The position numbers and the translations under genes are program-made. Shown piece by piece: positions 42,881 through 54,703 of a stretch of 64,000 bases of DNA. The stretch is from the NCBI GenBank assembly GCA_034440635.1, contig JAOTON010000940.1, positions 496,001 through 560,000 of the forward strand, in the 5' to 3' direction. Below the pieces are notes generated by a model, which worked only from the letters and a program-made list of their open reading frames with translations, was not told the DNA's origin and searched no databases. The DNA is from Lepas anatifera (taxonomy: Eukaryota > Arthropoda > Thecostraca > Lepadidae). The stretch's first letter is position 1. The number at the start of each line of letters is the position of its first letter.

Positions 42881-43880
42881 GCCAATGAACGAAAAATGTC
42901 ACACAGCCTAAATGGAAGCTGACTGCTTCTAAAATGTCTTGCTGCCGGCCGTGGGGGGAGGAACACTATTTTCGACTTTATCGGGCTTGCCCCTTCCCTC
43001 CCCTGGATCTGCCAATGGATTGGTTCCAGCCATAAAAGGCCATTCAGTTTGAACAGATTATTGAAGTTGTGTGAAGAAATGAAAGAAGAGAGCGCTGAAA
43101 CCTTCCAATACACAGTAGCCGTTTTCACACGAGGAAATAAATGGAGCTTAGTTCATACTATTCACCTTCCTACTATTTACCCGGGTGAATAGTAGGTTTT
43201 AGATACTCACATTTTGGGTCCTAAAAGCTCATTTGGGACCAAAATACAGTTATAAAATAGATATTTTATGATTTTAAGTGATCTGCAATCATGCTCATTC
43301 AGAATATTCATAGAAATGCCCTTAACGTTGATAAGTTTTGAAGTGCTGCGGCGAGGAGCATGATGATGAGTTGTTAAGATGTTCAGGGAAGTTGTTTGAG
43401 GCCAGGGAAATGCCCTTAAATCTAAGCCATAATCCCTACGTGGGAAGAAGTAGTACGCGAACCCCTCCACCGAATGTTCCGACCCGCCCGGTCGGAATTT
43501 ACATCTGGCAAAGTTCCACCTTGGGAAAAGTACAATTTTAGTAGGAGGATACTTAGCCTCTGTCTATGCTGCCGTGAGAATGTTAACCAATCAGCAGCAC
43601 TCCCGGTTCACGAAACTTGGGATATGTTTACCCTTCGCAAACTTTTCTCAAGATAACAGAAATTAACCCCATGCTGCCACCCCAAATTTTCTGGCAAATT
43701 GTTGGATGTCCAGGAAGCCATTGTTGATGGGCTAATATCTTAGGAATTCAGATGTGTGATGCGTAGGTTTGTAATTGCAAAGTTGCTGCCAATCAATTGA
43801 TCAAAATAATTGATATGGCAGGTGTTTAAATAGGAAAACTAAGTTAGAGATGCGCTCTTCCAATTGATTAGTGGGAAACA

Positions 43881-44275
43881 TTCACAAACATCTACCACGT
43901 GGTCAAGCAGAAAACCTTCAGAGTAAGTTGCAGGCTTATGTTACTACCCATATGAAGTGTATTTTTTTGAAAATAAATATGTATTTGTTAAGCTGATGGA
44001 ATTCAGTTTGTGGGTGTATGAATTTTAAAATAAATCCCATGATTATCCACATTCTGGTTAGCCGCAGTCTTCTGCGGAACAGTAAAAATCATATACCCAA
44101 TTTATTAATTATTTGATACTGCTAAATTCATTAAAATATGAAAAATGATCTTAAATATAAATGTGATTGTGAAGCTGATGAAATTGAGTTCATGAGTGCT
44201 TAAATTTATAGAAAAACTTTGCACACACATCTACCACGAGACCATTCAGAGTAAGTTGTAGGTGAATTTAGTTGA
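43881..44275. repeat. Older, diverged part of the inverted repeat (left)
   Basis: Pairs with about 47650-48081 at clearly lower similarity than the recent arms: many substitutions and small indels. It includes AGCCGCAGTCTTCTGCGG (44060), which recurs inverted at 44604 and 47880. Belongs to a local repeat family of about 270 bases. Confidence 0.7.
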
Positions 44276-45144
44276 ACATGTGAATTTAACCAAAAGATAT
44301 ACAGAGATCACATGGAAATCAACCCTCTGAACTAAATGATGCATACCCTGACAGAATATTTAAGCTTCAACATCTTTAAGATGTAAACACATGAATATGA
44401 ACTTCCCAATCTGTACCACACGTAAGGACAATACTTAACGAAAAGCAAAAAACATTCAAACACGTGAATTTCCCATAATATTTTGTACAAATAAAATGAA
44501 ATCAGCCTTAAGACCCACCACATTCAACATTTCTTTGAAAAGTTAGAATTCAACATTATCAGATAGTCAATAAGTTCAGTACATCATTTTTACTGCTCCA
44601 CAGAAGACTGCGGCTGATCAGAATATAAATAATTTTGAGTTTTCTTAAAACCCATGAACCCATAAACTGGATTTTATCAGCATACCAAATACTTTTTTTA
44701 GAAAAATGGATTTCACATTTTAGTGAATTCAACATAATCAAATATTTAATAAATTGGGTACATAACCAGAATATGGATAATCATGGGATTTATAAACAAA
44801 ATTCACACTCCCACAAACTGGATTCCATCACCAGGGGGCGGACATGAGATACTTCTCTAGAATTCTGGGGTTTTGAGGGTTCCATTTCTGGTTCTAACAG
44901 TTTTTTGGCAGCAAAATTTAACATGTAATTCCAATGGGACTGTTTGGAGGGGTTTGGGGCACGGGCCAGTGGGAAAATGTAAGTGGTGCTTAAGGGTATA
45001 TTTTTTATTTTTGGTATGTAAAATTGATCAGGCTATGTTCTGGGTGCAGTTTTTAGTCTCTAAAGTGCTTTTATAATAAGGAAAATCTACGATGAACTTC
45101 ATGCTAATTCCTTCAGAATTCTGTTTCAAACGTTTCAATTATCA
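44276..45144. other. Spacer with further copies of the local repeat
   Basis: 44560-44830 holds another copy of the local repeat (CAGAAGACTGCGGCT; CCAGAATATGGATAATCATGG; CCACAAACTGGATTCCATCA). The rest has no recognised feature. Confidence 0.5.
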
Positions 45145-45830
45145 ATCAATTTTTTATTTCATTTTCCATATAGACAGGTGAAGAGAAGCAAAGGAGAAGA
45201 ATAGCAGATAAGAAACATGAGAAAGGCAGCAATAGTCATACAGTAACGTAAAAGTGAGGTCGGTGAGTATGTTATGAGATCCTGACAAATAAACACAATG
45301 CTGGTCAGCAGAAATAACACAAAAAAAACAAAAAACACCGCAGAAAAGCAAAAAAGAAGAAGAAACAATACAAAACAAAGTGAGCGATCAGATAATACAA
45401 AACACGCCTAACAAAAAGAACAAAATGACAAAAACTGAACAAAATGACAAAAACTAAAAATTTATAATTCTAAGTTAGCTTGAAGTCGTGAAGTCGTGGG
45501 CCCACATATGCCGTTTAAGTTAGTCACAAACGAGGAAAATACCCAAGATCACATAAATGTGCCGGATAAGAGCAAACAATAGTGGCAGTTAATGAAACAA
45601 AACCAAAGCATCAAGCAGGAAACCAAAAGCGCAAAAATAAGACGAAGAGCATAGCCAGGCGAAATGAGCGCAGAGATGACACTAAAAGCGCATTAAGCAA
45701 AACGAAAAGGACAAATAATAGTGTGAGTTAAGCGGAAAAGCACGACAGCAGCGACAAAAAGAAAAACAAGCAATACAAGAGACAAAATGAGCATAGCAGA
45801 ACGAGATGAGCTACCGTAATATCCCATGGA
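45145..45830 (-). repeat. Inverted copy of the 765-1440 repeat
   Basis: A-rich on the plus strand; complementary to 765-1440 with clear divergence. Non-coding. Confidence 0.6.
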
Positions 45831-45867
45831 TGTTAATTTATCCCAAGGGCACAGAGCGGGCAGGTCA

Positions 45868-47322
45868 GCGAAAAAGCGATTGTATTGGGGAAGTCTTGTT
45901 CAACATCGTGGTTGGTCTCCAGTTTACGGCTGGTCAGTCTCAACACCTCGACCAGCCTCGGCGAATCATCGGCTGAGAGCCCCATCGACCGTCCAACAGC
46001 ACATCCGTAACGGCCGGTGGGAGGGAGCGAGAAGGGCCTACACCGCGTGGAGATTCAGCAAACATGGATCCCGCTGTCTGATCAGGCGACGAGAAGGGCC
46101 CGGGCTATGCCAGCGATATACCAGGGCACCGACGGCCAGCCGCTCCGCACGGGCCGGTTACCCACACCGCGCCCCAGGGACTCCGTCATCCGTCCAGCCT
46201 CCACACTCCAGAGGCGAACCGGGGGTCTGATGGGCCCCTCAGTCAAATATCGGCTGTGAGAGTGGCGTTTCACTCCATGCAGATCCCGGTAGTACGGCGC
46301 ACTGGTGCTCCCGGAAGTACGGCGTACGCGTCATCACCACCAAAGGCTCGTAGTCAGCTGGCCAGTGGGGTGATGATCGCGAAGAGGCAGTCGAGACGGC
46401 GGCCGCCGTGGCTGGTCTTCAGCTAAGAGCTGGTCAGGTTAAACACCCTTGTCCATCTTGCCCAGGCCGGTAGTCCAGGCCGGTAGTCTACTCCCCCACT
46501 GTCCAGCCGGTGGGGAGGGGGAAGAGAGAGCCTGCAGCGTGCTGAGACCCATCACATACGAGTCTAGTTGTTCGAGGGCAGAGAGCAGGGTTTATGCGAC
46601 GCTGGATCGTGCCCGCAACGAGACCACTCGCCCTGGGTAGATTGGTTCTCCATGCAGTGCCTCGGGTCCTCCAACATCCGCCTGCTCTTCGGCTCTCCGA
46701 ACCGGGTTCCGTCGGGCACACGTATGGCTCCGGTCTGGAAGAGGGCAGCAGAAGGTTGCTGAGTTCTATGTGACCTAGCGTAGGTCACATAGTGTGAGCA
46801 GGTGCCGCCGTCACCAAAGGCAGGGAGCCAGCCAGAGAGACGGCAACTGTGCCGAGGCAGCCGAGGCGGATGTCATGGTTGGTCTTCAGCTCACAGTTGC
46901 TCAGGTTGCGCACCTTATCATCTTGTCCACATCGTTTGTAGAGAGACGGTGATTGTCTGATGAAGTCGAGGCGGACGTCATGTTTGATCTACAGCTTTAC
47001 GGTATGTTCGGTTCCACACCTTGACCATCGCGTCCCATCGTGTGCCGAGAGACTGTGATCTCGCCGAGGCAGTGGAGGCGAACGTCGTGGTTTGTCTTCA
47101 GCTCACAGATGGATAGGTTGTACACCTTGACCATCGTGTGCTACAGAGACACACCTGAGCTGAAGAAACGGTGATTGCGCCGAGATAGTCGAGGCGAACG
47201 TGGTGGATTGTATTCAGCTCACGGATGGATAGGTTCTACACCTTGACCATCGTGAAGAGAACGGTGATTGCGCCGAGATAGTCGAGGCGGTCGTCTTCAA
47301 ACCTTGACCATCGAGTCCCATC
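45868..47322 (-). pseudogene. Tandem fragments resembling one RACK1 WD repeat
   Basis: At least seven degraded copies of a segment of about 95-120 bases, minus strand, at about 45868-45968, 46371-46467, 46811-46932, 46940-47037, 47043-47135, 47162-47252 and 47254-47322. The best one (46811-46932) translates as ...NLSNCELKTNHDIRLGCLG and then TVAVSLAGSLPL, which lines up with the RACK1 blade containing NC.[22 protein letters not shown]. Others keep KTNHDVRL. RACK1 is a ribosome-bound WD40 scaffold; these pieces cannot form a propeller. No full gene or introns are visible, so I read it as a captured and amplified gene fragment. The identification is from memory of the family and is not certain. 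Confidence 0.6.
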
Positions 47323-47640
47323 CAGCTGAACGAATAAGTAGATAGGCACTGGCTGGGGAGAAATAGCGCTCGTTCATGGGGGAGAAGCGTCTCCAGCTGT
47401 TAAGAGTCTGTGTGATCCTGGATGGTGACTCGTAGTCGATTTGTATGTTCTTCAGTTTCACAGTCTTGACACAATTGCCCAATCAAAACGCTGCATTCTA
47501 CCTTATGCTAGCAAAATCAAAGTTATCTTGAACAAAACCCTTCAAAATACTACCATATCCTCAACGTGCTGCTAGATCAGGCAGTCAGCTGGCTGTCATG
47601 TCCGAACCGTATCTATAGGAACCGTGTCCATCACCTAAAC
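47323..47640. other. Unassigned spacer
   Basis: No recognised feature between the RACK1-like array and the local repeat. Confidence 0.35.
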
Positions 47641-48081
47641 AAATACCTCTTTATTTTCAAGAAAAACACTTCATATGGCTGGCAACATAAGCCTACAACC
47701 TACTCTGAATGGTCTCGTGCCAGATGTGTGTGCAGAGTTTTTATATAAATTTAAGGACCCATGAACTGATTTTCATCAGCTTCACAAGCACATTTATATT
47801 TAAGATCATTTTTCATATTTTTAATGAATTCAGGATTGTCAAATAACTAATAAATTGAGCGTATGATTTTTACTGTTCCGCAGAAGACTGCGGCTAGCCA
47901 GAATATGGATAATCATGGGATTTATTTAAAAATTCATACACCCACAAACTGGATTCCATCAGCTTAACAAATACCTATTCATTTTCAAGAAAAATACACT
48001 TCATATGGGTAGCAACATAAGCCTACAACTTACTCTGAATGGTCTCGTGGTAGATGTGTGTGCAATTGTGCAATAGATGTG
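47641..48081. repeat. Older, diverged part of the inverted repeat (right)
   Basis: Two successive copies of the local repeat (ATAAGCCTACAAC.TACTCTGAATGGTCTCGTG at about 47690 and 48025). They pair inversely with 43881-44275 at lower similarity than the recent arms. Confidence 0.7.
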
Positions 48082-48136
48082 TGTTTCCCACTAATCAATT
48101 GGAAGAGCGCATCTCTAACTTAGTTTTCCTATTTAA

Positions 48137-48965
48137 CACGCGCATTGACGGGGGTCTGAGCCACCTTCGCATTGACGGGGGGGCGGGTACCCGCCCCTAA
48201 GATCTCGAGAACCGCGGTAGGTAGCGAAAAACGGTCAACGGCGTTGGGCTGCCCATCCACTTCTCCATCGAAAACATTTGAACCATTTTTTGTCAGGTCA
48301 CATTTAAGGTCACGAGAGGTCAAAACATGCCCGTCATAGGGATAACACGTAAAATCAGTTTTTCGGCCATTACATCTGAAAAAGTAAAGATAGAGCAAAA
48401 CGACTTGAACTATATGAATCCTCTTAGCAAGCCGAATCGAATGATATATAATTTGACCTTGCTAGGTCAAATCAAGGATTTGACCTGACCTGAGGTCAGG
48501 TCAGGGTCAAATTATATAAAATGCATATCATTAGAACCGCAAAGCCCAGGCGAGTCTAATGCAGCTAAAATAAATGCTCTATCACCATCCGTTACTGAGT
48601 TATTCCGTAAAAACCATTTTTCCATGTATTTCCAATGGGAGGTCATGCCTCGTACCTGACCTTAGGTCATCGATATCAAAATACCGGAACATATTTTAGA
48701 GAACTCGGTGGGGTCATTATGTGATATGAGTTTCAATCGGATAAGTTCACCCCGCTCCGACTTATGCTATCTTAAACTTTTTTTGAGGTCGGGTCACTTG
48801 ACCTGTACTGGTGACCTGACCTGAGATGACCTAACCTTAAAATTTTCACAGAAGTTGTAAAAATGATGAGGGAAAAGGTATACCAGTACGGCGGCGTACG
48901 CGCCGCCGTTTTTCCGCTGTCTCCGAAAACCCGAGGGGGCGGGTACCCCCCCGTCAATGCGCGTG
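48137..48965 (+). mobile_element. Complete TTAA-type MITE with demonstrated empty site
   Basis: 829 bases with ends CACGCGCATTGACGGGGG and its complement, flanked by TTAA at 48133-48136 and 48966-48969. The paired position in the left arm (43826-43829) holds a single TTAA with identical flanks, so insertion and target duplication are shown directly. The internal order matches 23283-24123 closely. Confidence 0.97.
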
Positions 48966-49914
48966 TTAAACACCTGCCATATCAATTATTTTGATCAATT
49001 GATTGGCAGCAACTTTGCAATTACAAACCTACGCATCACACATCTGAATTCCTAAGGTATTAGCCCATCAACAATGGCTTCCTGGACATCCAACAATTTG
49101 CCAGAAAATTTGGGGTGGCAGCATGGGGTTAATTTCTGTTATCTTGAGAAAAGTTTGCGAAGGGTAAACATATCCCAAGTTTCGTGAACCGGGAGTGCTG
49201 CTGATTGGTTAACATTCTCACGGCAGCATAGACAGAGGCTAAGTATCCTCCTACTAAAATTGTACTTTTCCCAAGGTGGAACTTTGCCAGATGTAAATTC
49301 CGACCGGGCGGGTCGGAACATTCGGTGGAGGGGTTCGCGTACTACTTCTTCCCACGTAGGGATTATGGCTTAGATTTAAGGGCATTTCCCTGGCCTCAAA
49401 CAACTTCCCTGAACATCTTAACAACTCATCATCATGCTCCTCGCCGCAGCACTTCAAAACTTATCAACGTTAAGGGCATTTCTATGAATATTCTGAATGA
49501 GCATGATTGCAGATCACTTAAAATCATAAAATATCTATTTTATAACTGTATTTTGGTCCCAAATGAGCTTTTAGGACCCAAAATGTGAGTATCTAAAACC
49601 TACTATTCACCCGGGTAAATAGTAGGAAGGTGAATAGTATGAACTAAGCTCCATTTATTTCCTCGTGTGAAAACGGCTACTGTGTATTGGAAGGTTTCAG
49701 CGCTCTCTTCTTTCATTTCTTCACACAACTTCAATAATCTGTTCAAACTGAATGGCCTTTTATGGCTGGAACCAATCCATTGGCAGATCCAGGGGAGGGA
49801 AGGGGCAAGCCCGATAAAGTCGAAAATAGTGTTCCTCCCCCACGGCCGGCAGCAAGACATTTTAGAAGCAGTCAGCTTCCATTTAGGCTGTGTGACATTT
49901 TTCGTTCATTGGCT

Positions 49915-50107
49915 TTTTTATTTATTTATTTAGGCCCACTCCCAACAGGCACACCTGCCCAATTACGGGGAGTATTGGCGTGGGTGTTTAAGGATCCTCT
50001 GCACCGGGTCAGATCGGACACGGTTTCCCACCGTAGGGATTGAAACCACGTTAATCCATGGTATCCAATCCGAAGACTGGCAAAGAAGCCACTTGGCCAC
50101 CCGGCCC
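49915..50107 (-). mobile_element. SINE, inverted-arm copy
   Basis: Mirror of 42688-42880; tail on the left (TTTATTTATTTATTTAGG). Confidence 0.65.
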
Positions 50108-53100
50108 CGTGTGATCAGTTTTTTTCGATCAGTTTGCCCCGCCCCCAAACGGACCGCCTGGACCCCCAAGTGACCTCACCTTTCCGATGTGAAGGGTTTT
50201 TACAATAGATGAAGTGTCGTTGCTTCTATGCGTTTCTGTCCTACATGCCATGGGTTTTAATTCATGCGCTTTGAACTTGAAAAAGTCCATTTCACTCCCC
50301 AATTTGGTAAAGGCATCACATACGCTACTGTAACTGTCACACGCATCTGGTGTATAATAATCGTTTTTTTCAACCCAGAAGTGTAATTTCTATGTGCTGG
50401 CAAATAAAACCACCGATTTTTGCGCTGGTGTACCGTAGGCGTAGGCAGTTACAAGTACGTTTTCATATATTTGGTGCTTTTTCGATGTGGCAATAAGCAC
50501 TGAAGGTCAACGTATTATTTCTATGGTGTTTTATAACAGAAATTCGTGTGAACTCAGCTCCTCCGTGGTGTTGAGATCTTAAAACGAGCAAGCCGAGTCG
50601 TCCTGACGTGGCGCTTCCGGGTTGAAAACTTTCGTTGGTGAATGACTGTTTTGGCAGCAAACCCCATGAGTGAGCCTAAACTTTCCTGTTGGAAATGATT
50701 GCACTGTGTTGAGCTGCAATACCGGTATGTAATGCCCGATACCACTATTTCATTGATAATATGTTAAACAGCTGCTTTCAGTTTGATTATATTGCCAGTT
50801 TCACAGCTGCTTTATAACATTTGCTGTAATAAACCAGTCATGTTAAGGTAACGCCTTTGTGGGATGTGTGTGGAGAGTGACGCAATACACAACGTACATC
50901 AGCGTACAACGTACGCCTACAGCTTCGTACATACTCAACGTATTCTAATTGAACTAAATTAGGGTCGAAAACGATGAAGCACCGGAGATTAGCAGTTCCA
51001 GGTGGCATCGATACGAACAAAATTTTCCAAAGCTTTCCGATATCATAATACCGAAATTGTATGCATGTGATCTAATGAAAACGAACACAACCAAGTTGTA
51101 GCAATTTATATTTGTTATACAGCGAAGCGAATTTCAGTCGAGCAGAGTTGACCTTAAACTCCACCATCATAATAATATTGCATTGAACTCTGCTGATTCG
51201 AGCACAGTTATCACACGATGTGCATTCAGTGTTCTCCACGTTCTAAACGTTACCCAAAGGAATTATTGTGAAAATGATTTTGAGGTTCGTTGTTTGCCAC
51301 TTATTTGTATAAAATGCACTTGAGCTTCCAAGGGTAGATCCAACTCGCGTATTTAAAGCTCTTTTCAGGAACCAGCTCGCTGAAGACTCCATCGGCTCGT
51401 CCAAAGCGCGAGATTGGGATGACACCTGCCGCCATCGGCACTTCCAGGCCAGCACTGGGGAAAACAGTCACAGTACACAATTCTTAGGTAGGTCAATAAT
51501 TTCTGGTTTGGGGGCAGATCGACGCACCATCTGCCAGGGTCATGTGGCATTGCCAATGTGTTTAAGAAGTTTTAAAGGGAACTTCTTAGACCCCCCGAGA
51601 GAGAGAGAGAGCGAGAGAGAGTGAGAGAGAGAGAGATCTATATTGAAGAAAGCAGCAGGAGGCTAAAGACAGAATTTGTAGTTTACTTCTTGTACGAATG
51701 GTAAATGCCTCAATACTGACTACTTTTTTTTTAAACCTGCATTGGCGGGGGTCTGAGCCTCCTTAGCTTGACGAGGGCAGGTACCCGCATCCCCTCCCCA
51801 TAAGAATCCGAGAGCCACGCTAGACAGCGAAAGACGATAACTGATTTGGGTAGGCCATGTAACACGAGCATTGACGGGGAAAGGCGGGTACCTGCCCCAC
51901 CTCGGGTTTTTTGGAGCCAGAATAAAAACGGCGGCGCATGAGCCACCGTACTTGGCATAACCTTACTCTGATAATTTCTACAGCTTTTGACAACATTTTA
52001 AGATTGGGTCATCTTAGGTCAGGTCACCAGTGCAAGTCAAGTGACCTCACCTCAAAACACGTTTAGGATAGCATAACTCAGAACAGGCTGGACCTATCCC
52101 ATTGAAACTCGTACCATATAATGGCCCCACCAAGTTTTGCAAAATTTGCTCCGGTATTTTTTATCTCAATGACCTAAGGTCAGGTACGAGTCATCGCCTC
52201 TCAATTGGAAATACGTGGGAGAAATTGTTTAAATTGAATAACTTAGTAATGGATGACGGTAGAACATTTATTCTAACGGTATTAGGTCTGCCTCATCCTG
52301 GCAGTTCTAATTGATATGCATTTCAACCTAATTTGATATTGATCTGACCTCAACCAAGGTCAAATATTATTTTTACCTTATTTGACCCCGAAATGTTATA
52401 TTACATATCATTCTATTCCTCTTCCTGCGAGGATTCCGATGGCCGAGATTGTTTTACTCATCTTTGCTAGTTCAGGTGTGTTACCTAGAAGTGCTCTTAG
52501 GTATGGCTGTGAATGATGGTTTTCAAGTTGGTAGGACCTCTTATCAGATCGAGAGGAGGCTTGCCTGACTGACACCCTGCTTGAGCGTTTGCCGGCAGGT
52601 CTGGTGTCGTTGCTGCTTGCTGTTGTTGCTGCTTGCTGCGTTTCCTGCTGCGAAGACAAGAAGAAGGAGTAGAAGACTTTTTCAAGACCTGCTCCCGGCT
52701 CGAGTCTTCGCTGCGACCAGTCTGTCCCACCGACCGCTGTTTTTACAGCTGGTCGGTGCGGTACTTTGACTCCAGCCGGCCTCACCAGCCGCTGTTTTTA
52801 CAGCTGGTTGGTGTGGTGCTGTTGGACGTCAGCTGGTCTTTTTCGGTAATTACCCTATCGGTCCAGGTGGTCTTGGTTTCTTGGATTCCGGCCACCTGGT
52901 ACCTCTTCTTCTCAGTCCCATAACCCTACTCTTTCTCTACTATCTCTTTTACTCTTCGGCCGGAAACCCGAGTGGTGGGACGTTTGTCCCGGGGTGAGCA
53001 CGCTTGTTGGACCTCGTCAGTCCTTAAGCGTGTGGCTTTGGCTGGACCTATCGGTCCTCCATTGCTAAAATCCCTATAACGCAAGGCCAACTCACTTTCA

Positions 53101-53527
53101 CCCCCGCTTAATAGAAGCGGGTCCCCTCCCAAACCCTCCACCCGGGCTGCGTCTGTGCAAGGGTACCACGGTACCTGCCCCTAGGGATTCACAAGCATAG
53201 GCCCCAGTCAGGCTCCTTTTTAGAGGCTGAGTCAGCCACCTAGGCCCCTGTTAGGTCCTGAAGAGGCACCTGCCTCCCCTCCGACTTAAACCCCCTCTTA
53301 GTGGCTGAGTCAGCCTTTTGCTCACACTTTTCTAAGGCTAGGTGCTTTCTCTAAGCACTCCCCAGTTAGGATAATACTCCAACACCCAACCCTAGCTAGG
53401 TTAATACTCCCATTAGCTTTGCTAGTAAAACTAGGACCACTTTCTTCAATTCAACTTCTCTAGCCATTTCTACCCAAAAGGTGTTAGCAAAGCTAATACC
53501 AAGTATCTCATTTAAACTTAAACGTAC

Positions 53528-54064
53528 CATGGCTTCCACCTCTCTCTTCCGCCCCTCCAGCCCCCGTTTGAACAAAGCCAACCTGCCAAGCGGAGCTTGG
53601 CTGGTTGGCACCTACCTTCGGCGCACCAAAACTTGGCAAAAGAGTCTTCCTTTAATTTGGATAAGGCCATCAGCCAAAAAGTGAAAGGTAGTTTTGAGAT
53701 TATCAAGCATCAAAAAGATATCCTGATCAAAACCTAAAATCAGGAATCTACCCGAGCCCTGCTGGCCACAAAAACTTTTGGGTCGAAACCAGTCATCTTT
53801 TCTGTCCACCACTCCCTTAACTTCTACCGGGGCATCATCAATGCCCCGGAAGTGTCCCATCTCTCTGATGTGGACCTTGAGCACATGTTTGACTTTAAAG
53901 GTCAAAATGTGCTAGCCCTCGAAAAATTGAACCCCAACAAAAATTCTACGCAAAAAGACCCACGTCTACGAGACCACAGATTCATTGTCACCTTCGACAC
54001 AAAGTGTCGGGATGACTGCGGCCAAATTAAACTGGGCGACTGTGTCTACCCAGTTAGGCCGTAC
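53528..54064 (+). pseudogene. ORF1: LINE ORF1, N-terminal copy in right arm
   Basis: Mirror of the start of the I-like LINE ORF1, ATG at about 53529. In this copy a T run near 53628 is one base shorter than in the left arm and breaks the frame there. The A run near 53950, in contrast, has the length that keeps the frame into DHRFIVTFDTKCRDDCG. The duplication ends at 54064, before the zinc knuckles. Confidence 0.75.
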
Positions 54065-54243
54065 CCGCCACCGAGGCAAGGGTTAATCTCTATGTACCTG
54101 CCCGACTCTCAAGGCAGCGCAGCCTTTGCAATGTTCCATTCGCCAGGGTGAGAACTGTGAAGGAGGGTTTGCTTGTGAGGTTGCCAACGGCTATGAAGGT
54201 TTTTTAAGACAATGCCGGGGGGTTGATATGTTCCAAGACTCAT
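54065..54243. other. Unassigned, flank of the inverted duplication
   Basis: No recognised feature between the arm end and the MITE. Confidence 0.35.
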
Positions 54244-54247
54244 TTAA

Positions 54248-54699
54248 AGGGAATGTGGCACCTTCACAACGTGATTTTAACTGAGATAGCCAAGTTGTAA
54301 AGCAGTTCGGAAAACCCGGTACTCCATATTTCATTTGTCTTGGAACTCGATATTTCCGTCGAAAAACGCTAAAACCTACCTGACACCAGCCCCCTCAGCC
54401 CCCCGTCACCGGCGGCCATTGTTGTGAGCTACTGGTGTGACGACATATGCTGACGTCACGATGAGCATCAGCCAATCGAAGCCCTTGTGAAGCGTTTCAA
54501 GTATGGTAGTGGTTGCCAGATCGTGACATCATCCACAGTCTGATATTTATTTCTTTTTCTAGAGGAGGATTTTTAAAAAACCAAATATTGAGCTTATTGT
54601 ACATTTTTTAGAGAAATCATGAGTGGTTTCATTGTTTTTGACTAAAAGTACGCCTAATTACACTAAATTCCAGGATTCGACCAAGGTGCCACATTCCCT
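54248..54699. mobile_element. TTAA-flanked MITE, second family
   Basis: 452 bases flanked by TTAA (54244-54247 and 54700-54703), with inverted ends AGGGAATGTGGCACCTT and AAGGTGCCACATTCCCT. No coding capacity. A related sequence starts at base 49 of the window. Distinct in sequence from the CACGCGCATTGACGG family, but with the same target. Confidence 0.9.
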
Positions 54700-54703
54700 T
54701 TAA

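Larger units (their letters stand above)
38732..43880 (+). repeat. Left arm of the 5.15-kb inverted duplication
   Basis: Reverse complement of 48082-54064 once the 48137-48965 MITE is set aside. Coordinates pair with a constant sum (38732+54064 = 92796; 40838+51958 = 92796; 43474+49321 = 92795), so only a few single-base indels separate the arms over 5.1 kb. Short frames such as 41774-41956 and 42049-42240 have identical translations in both arms. Outer ends lie inside LINE ORF1 (38732/54064). Confidence 0.95.
48082..54064 (-). repeat. Right arm of the inverted duplication
   Basis: Inverse copy of 38732-43880 plus one extra MITE (48137-48965 and one TTAA). It includes mirrored copies of the SINE (about 49915-50107), the GA run, the MITE pieces (about 51733-52478), the LTR tail (about 52479-52534), the I-like LINE 5' UTR hairpins and the first part of LINE ORF1. 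Outer end at 54064. Confidence 0.95.
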
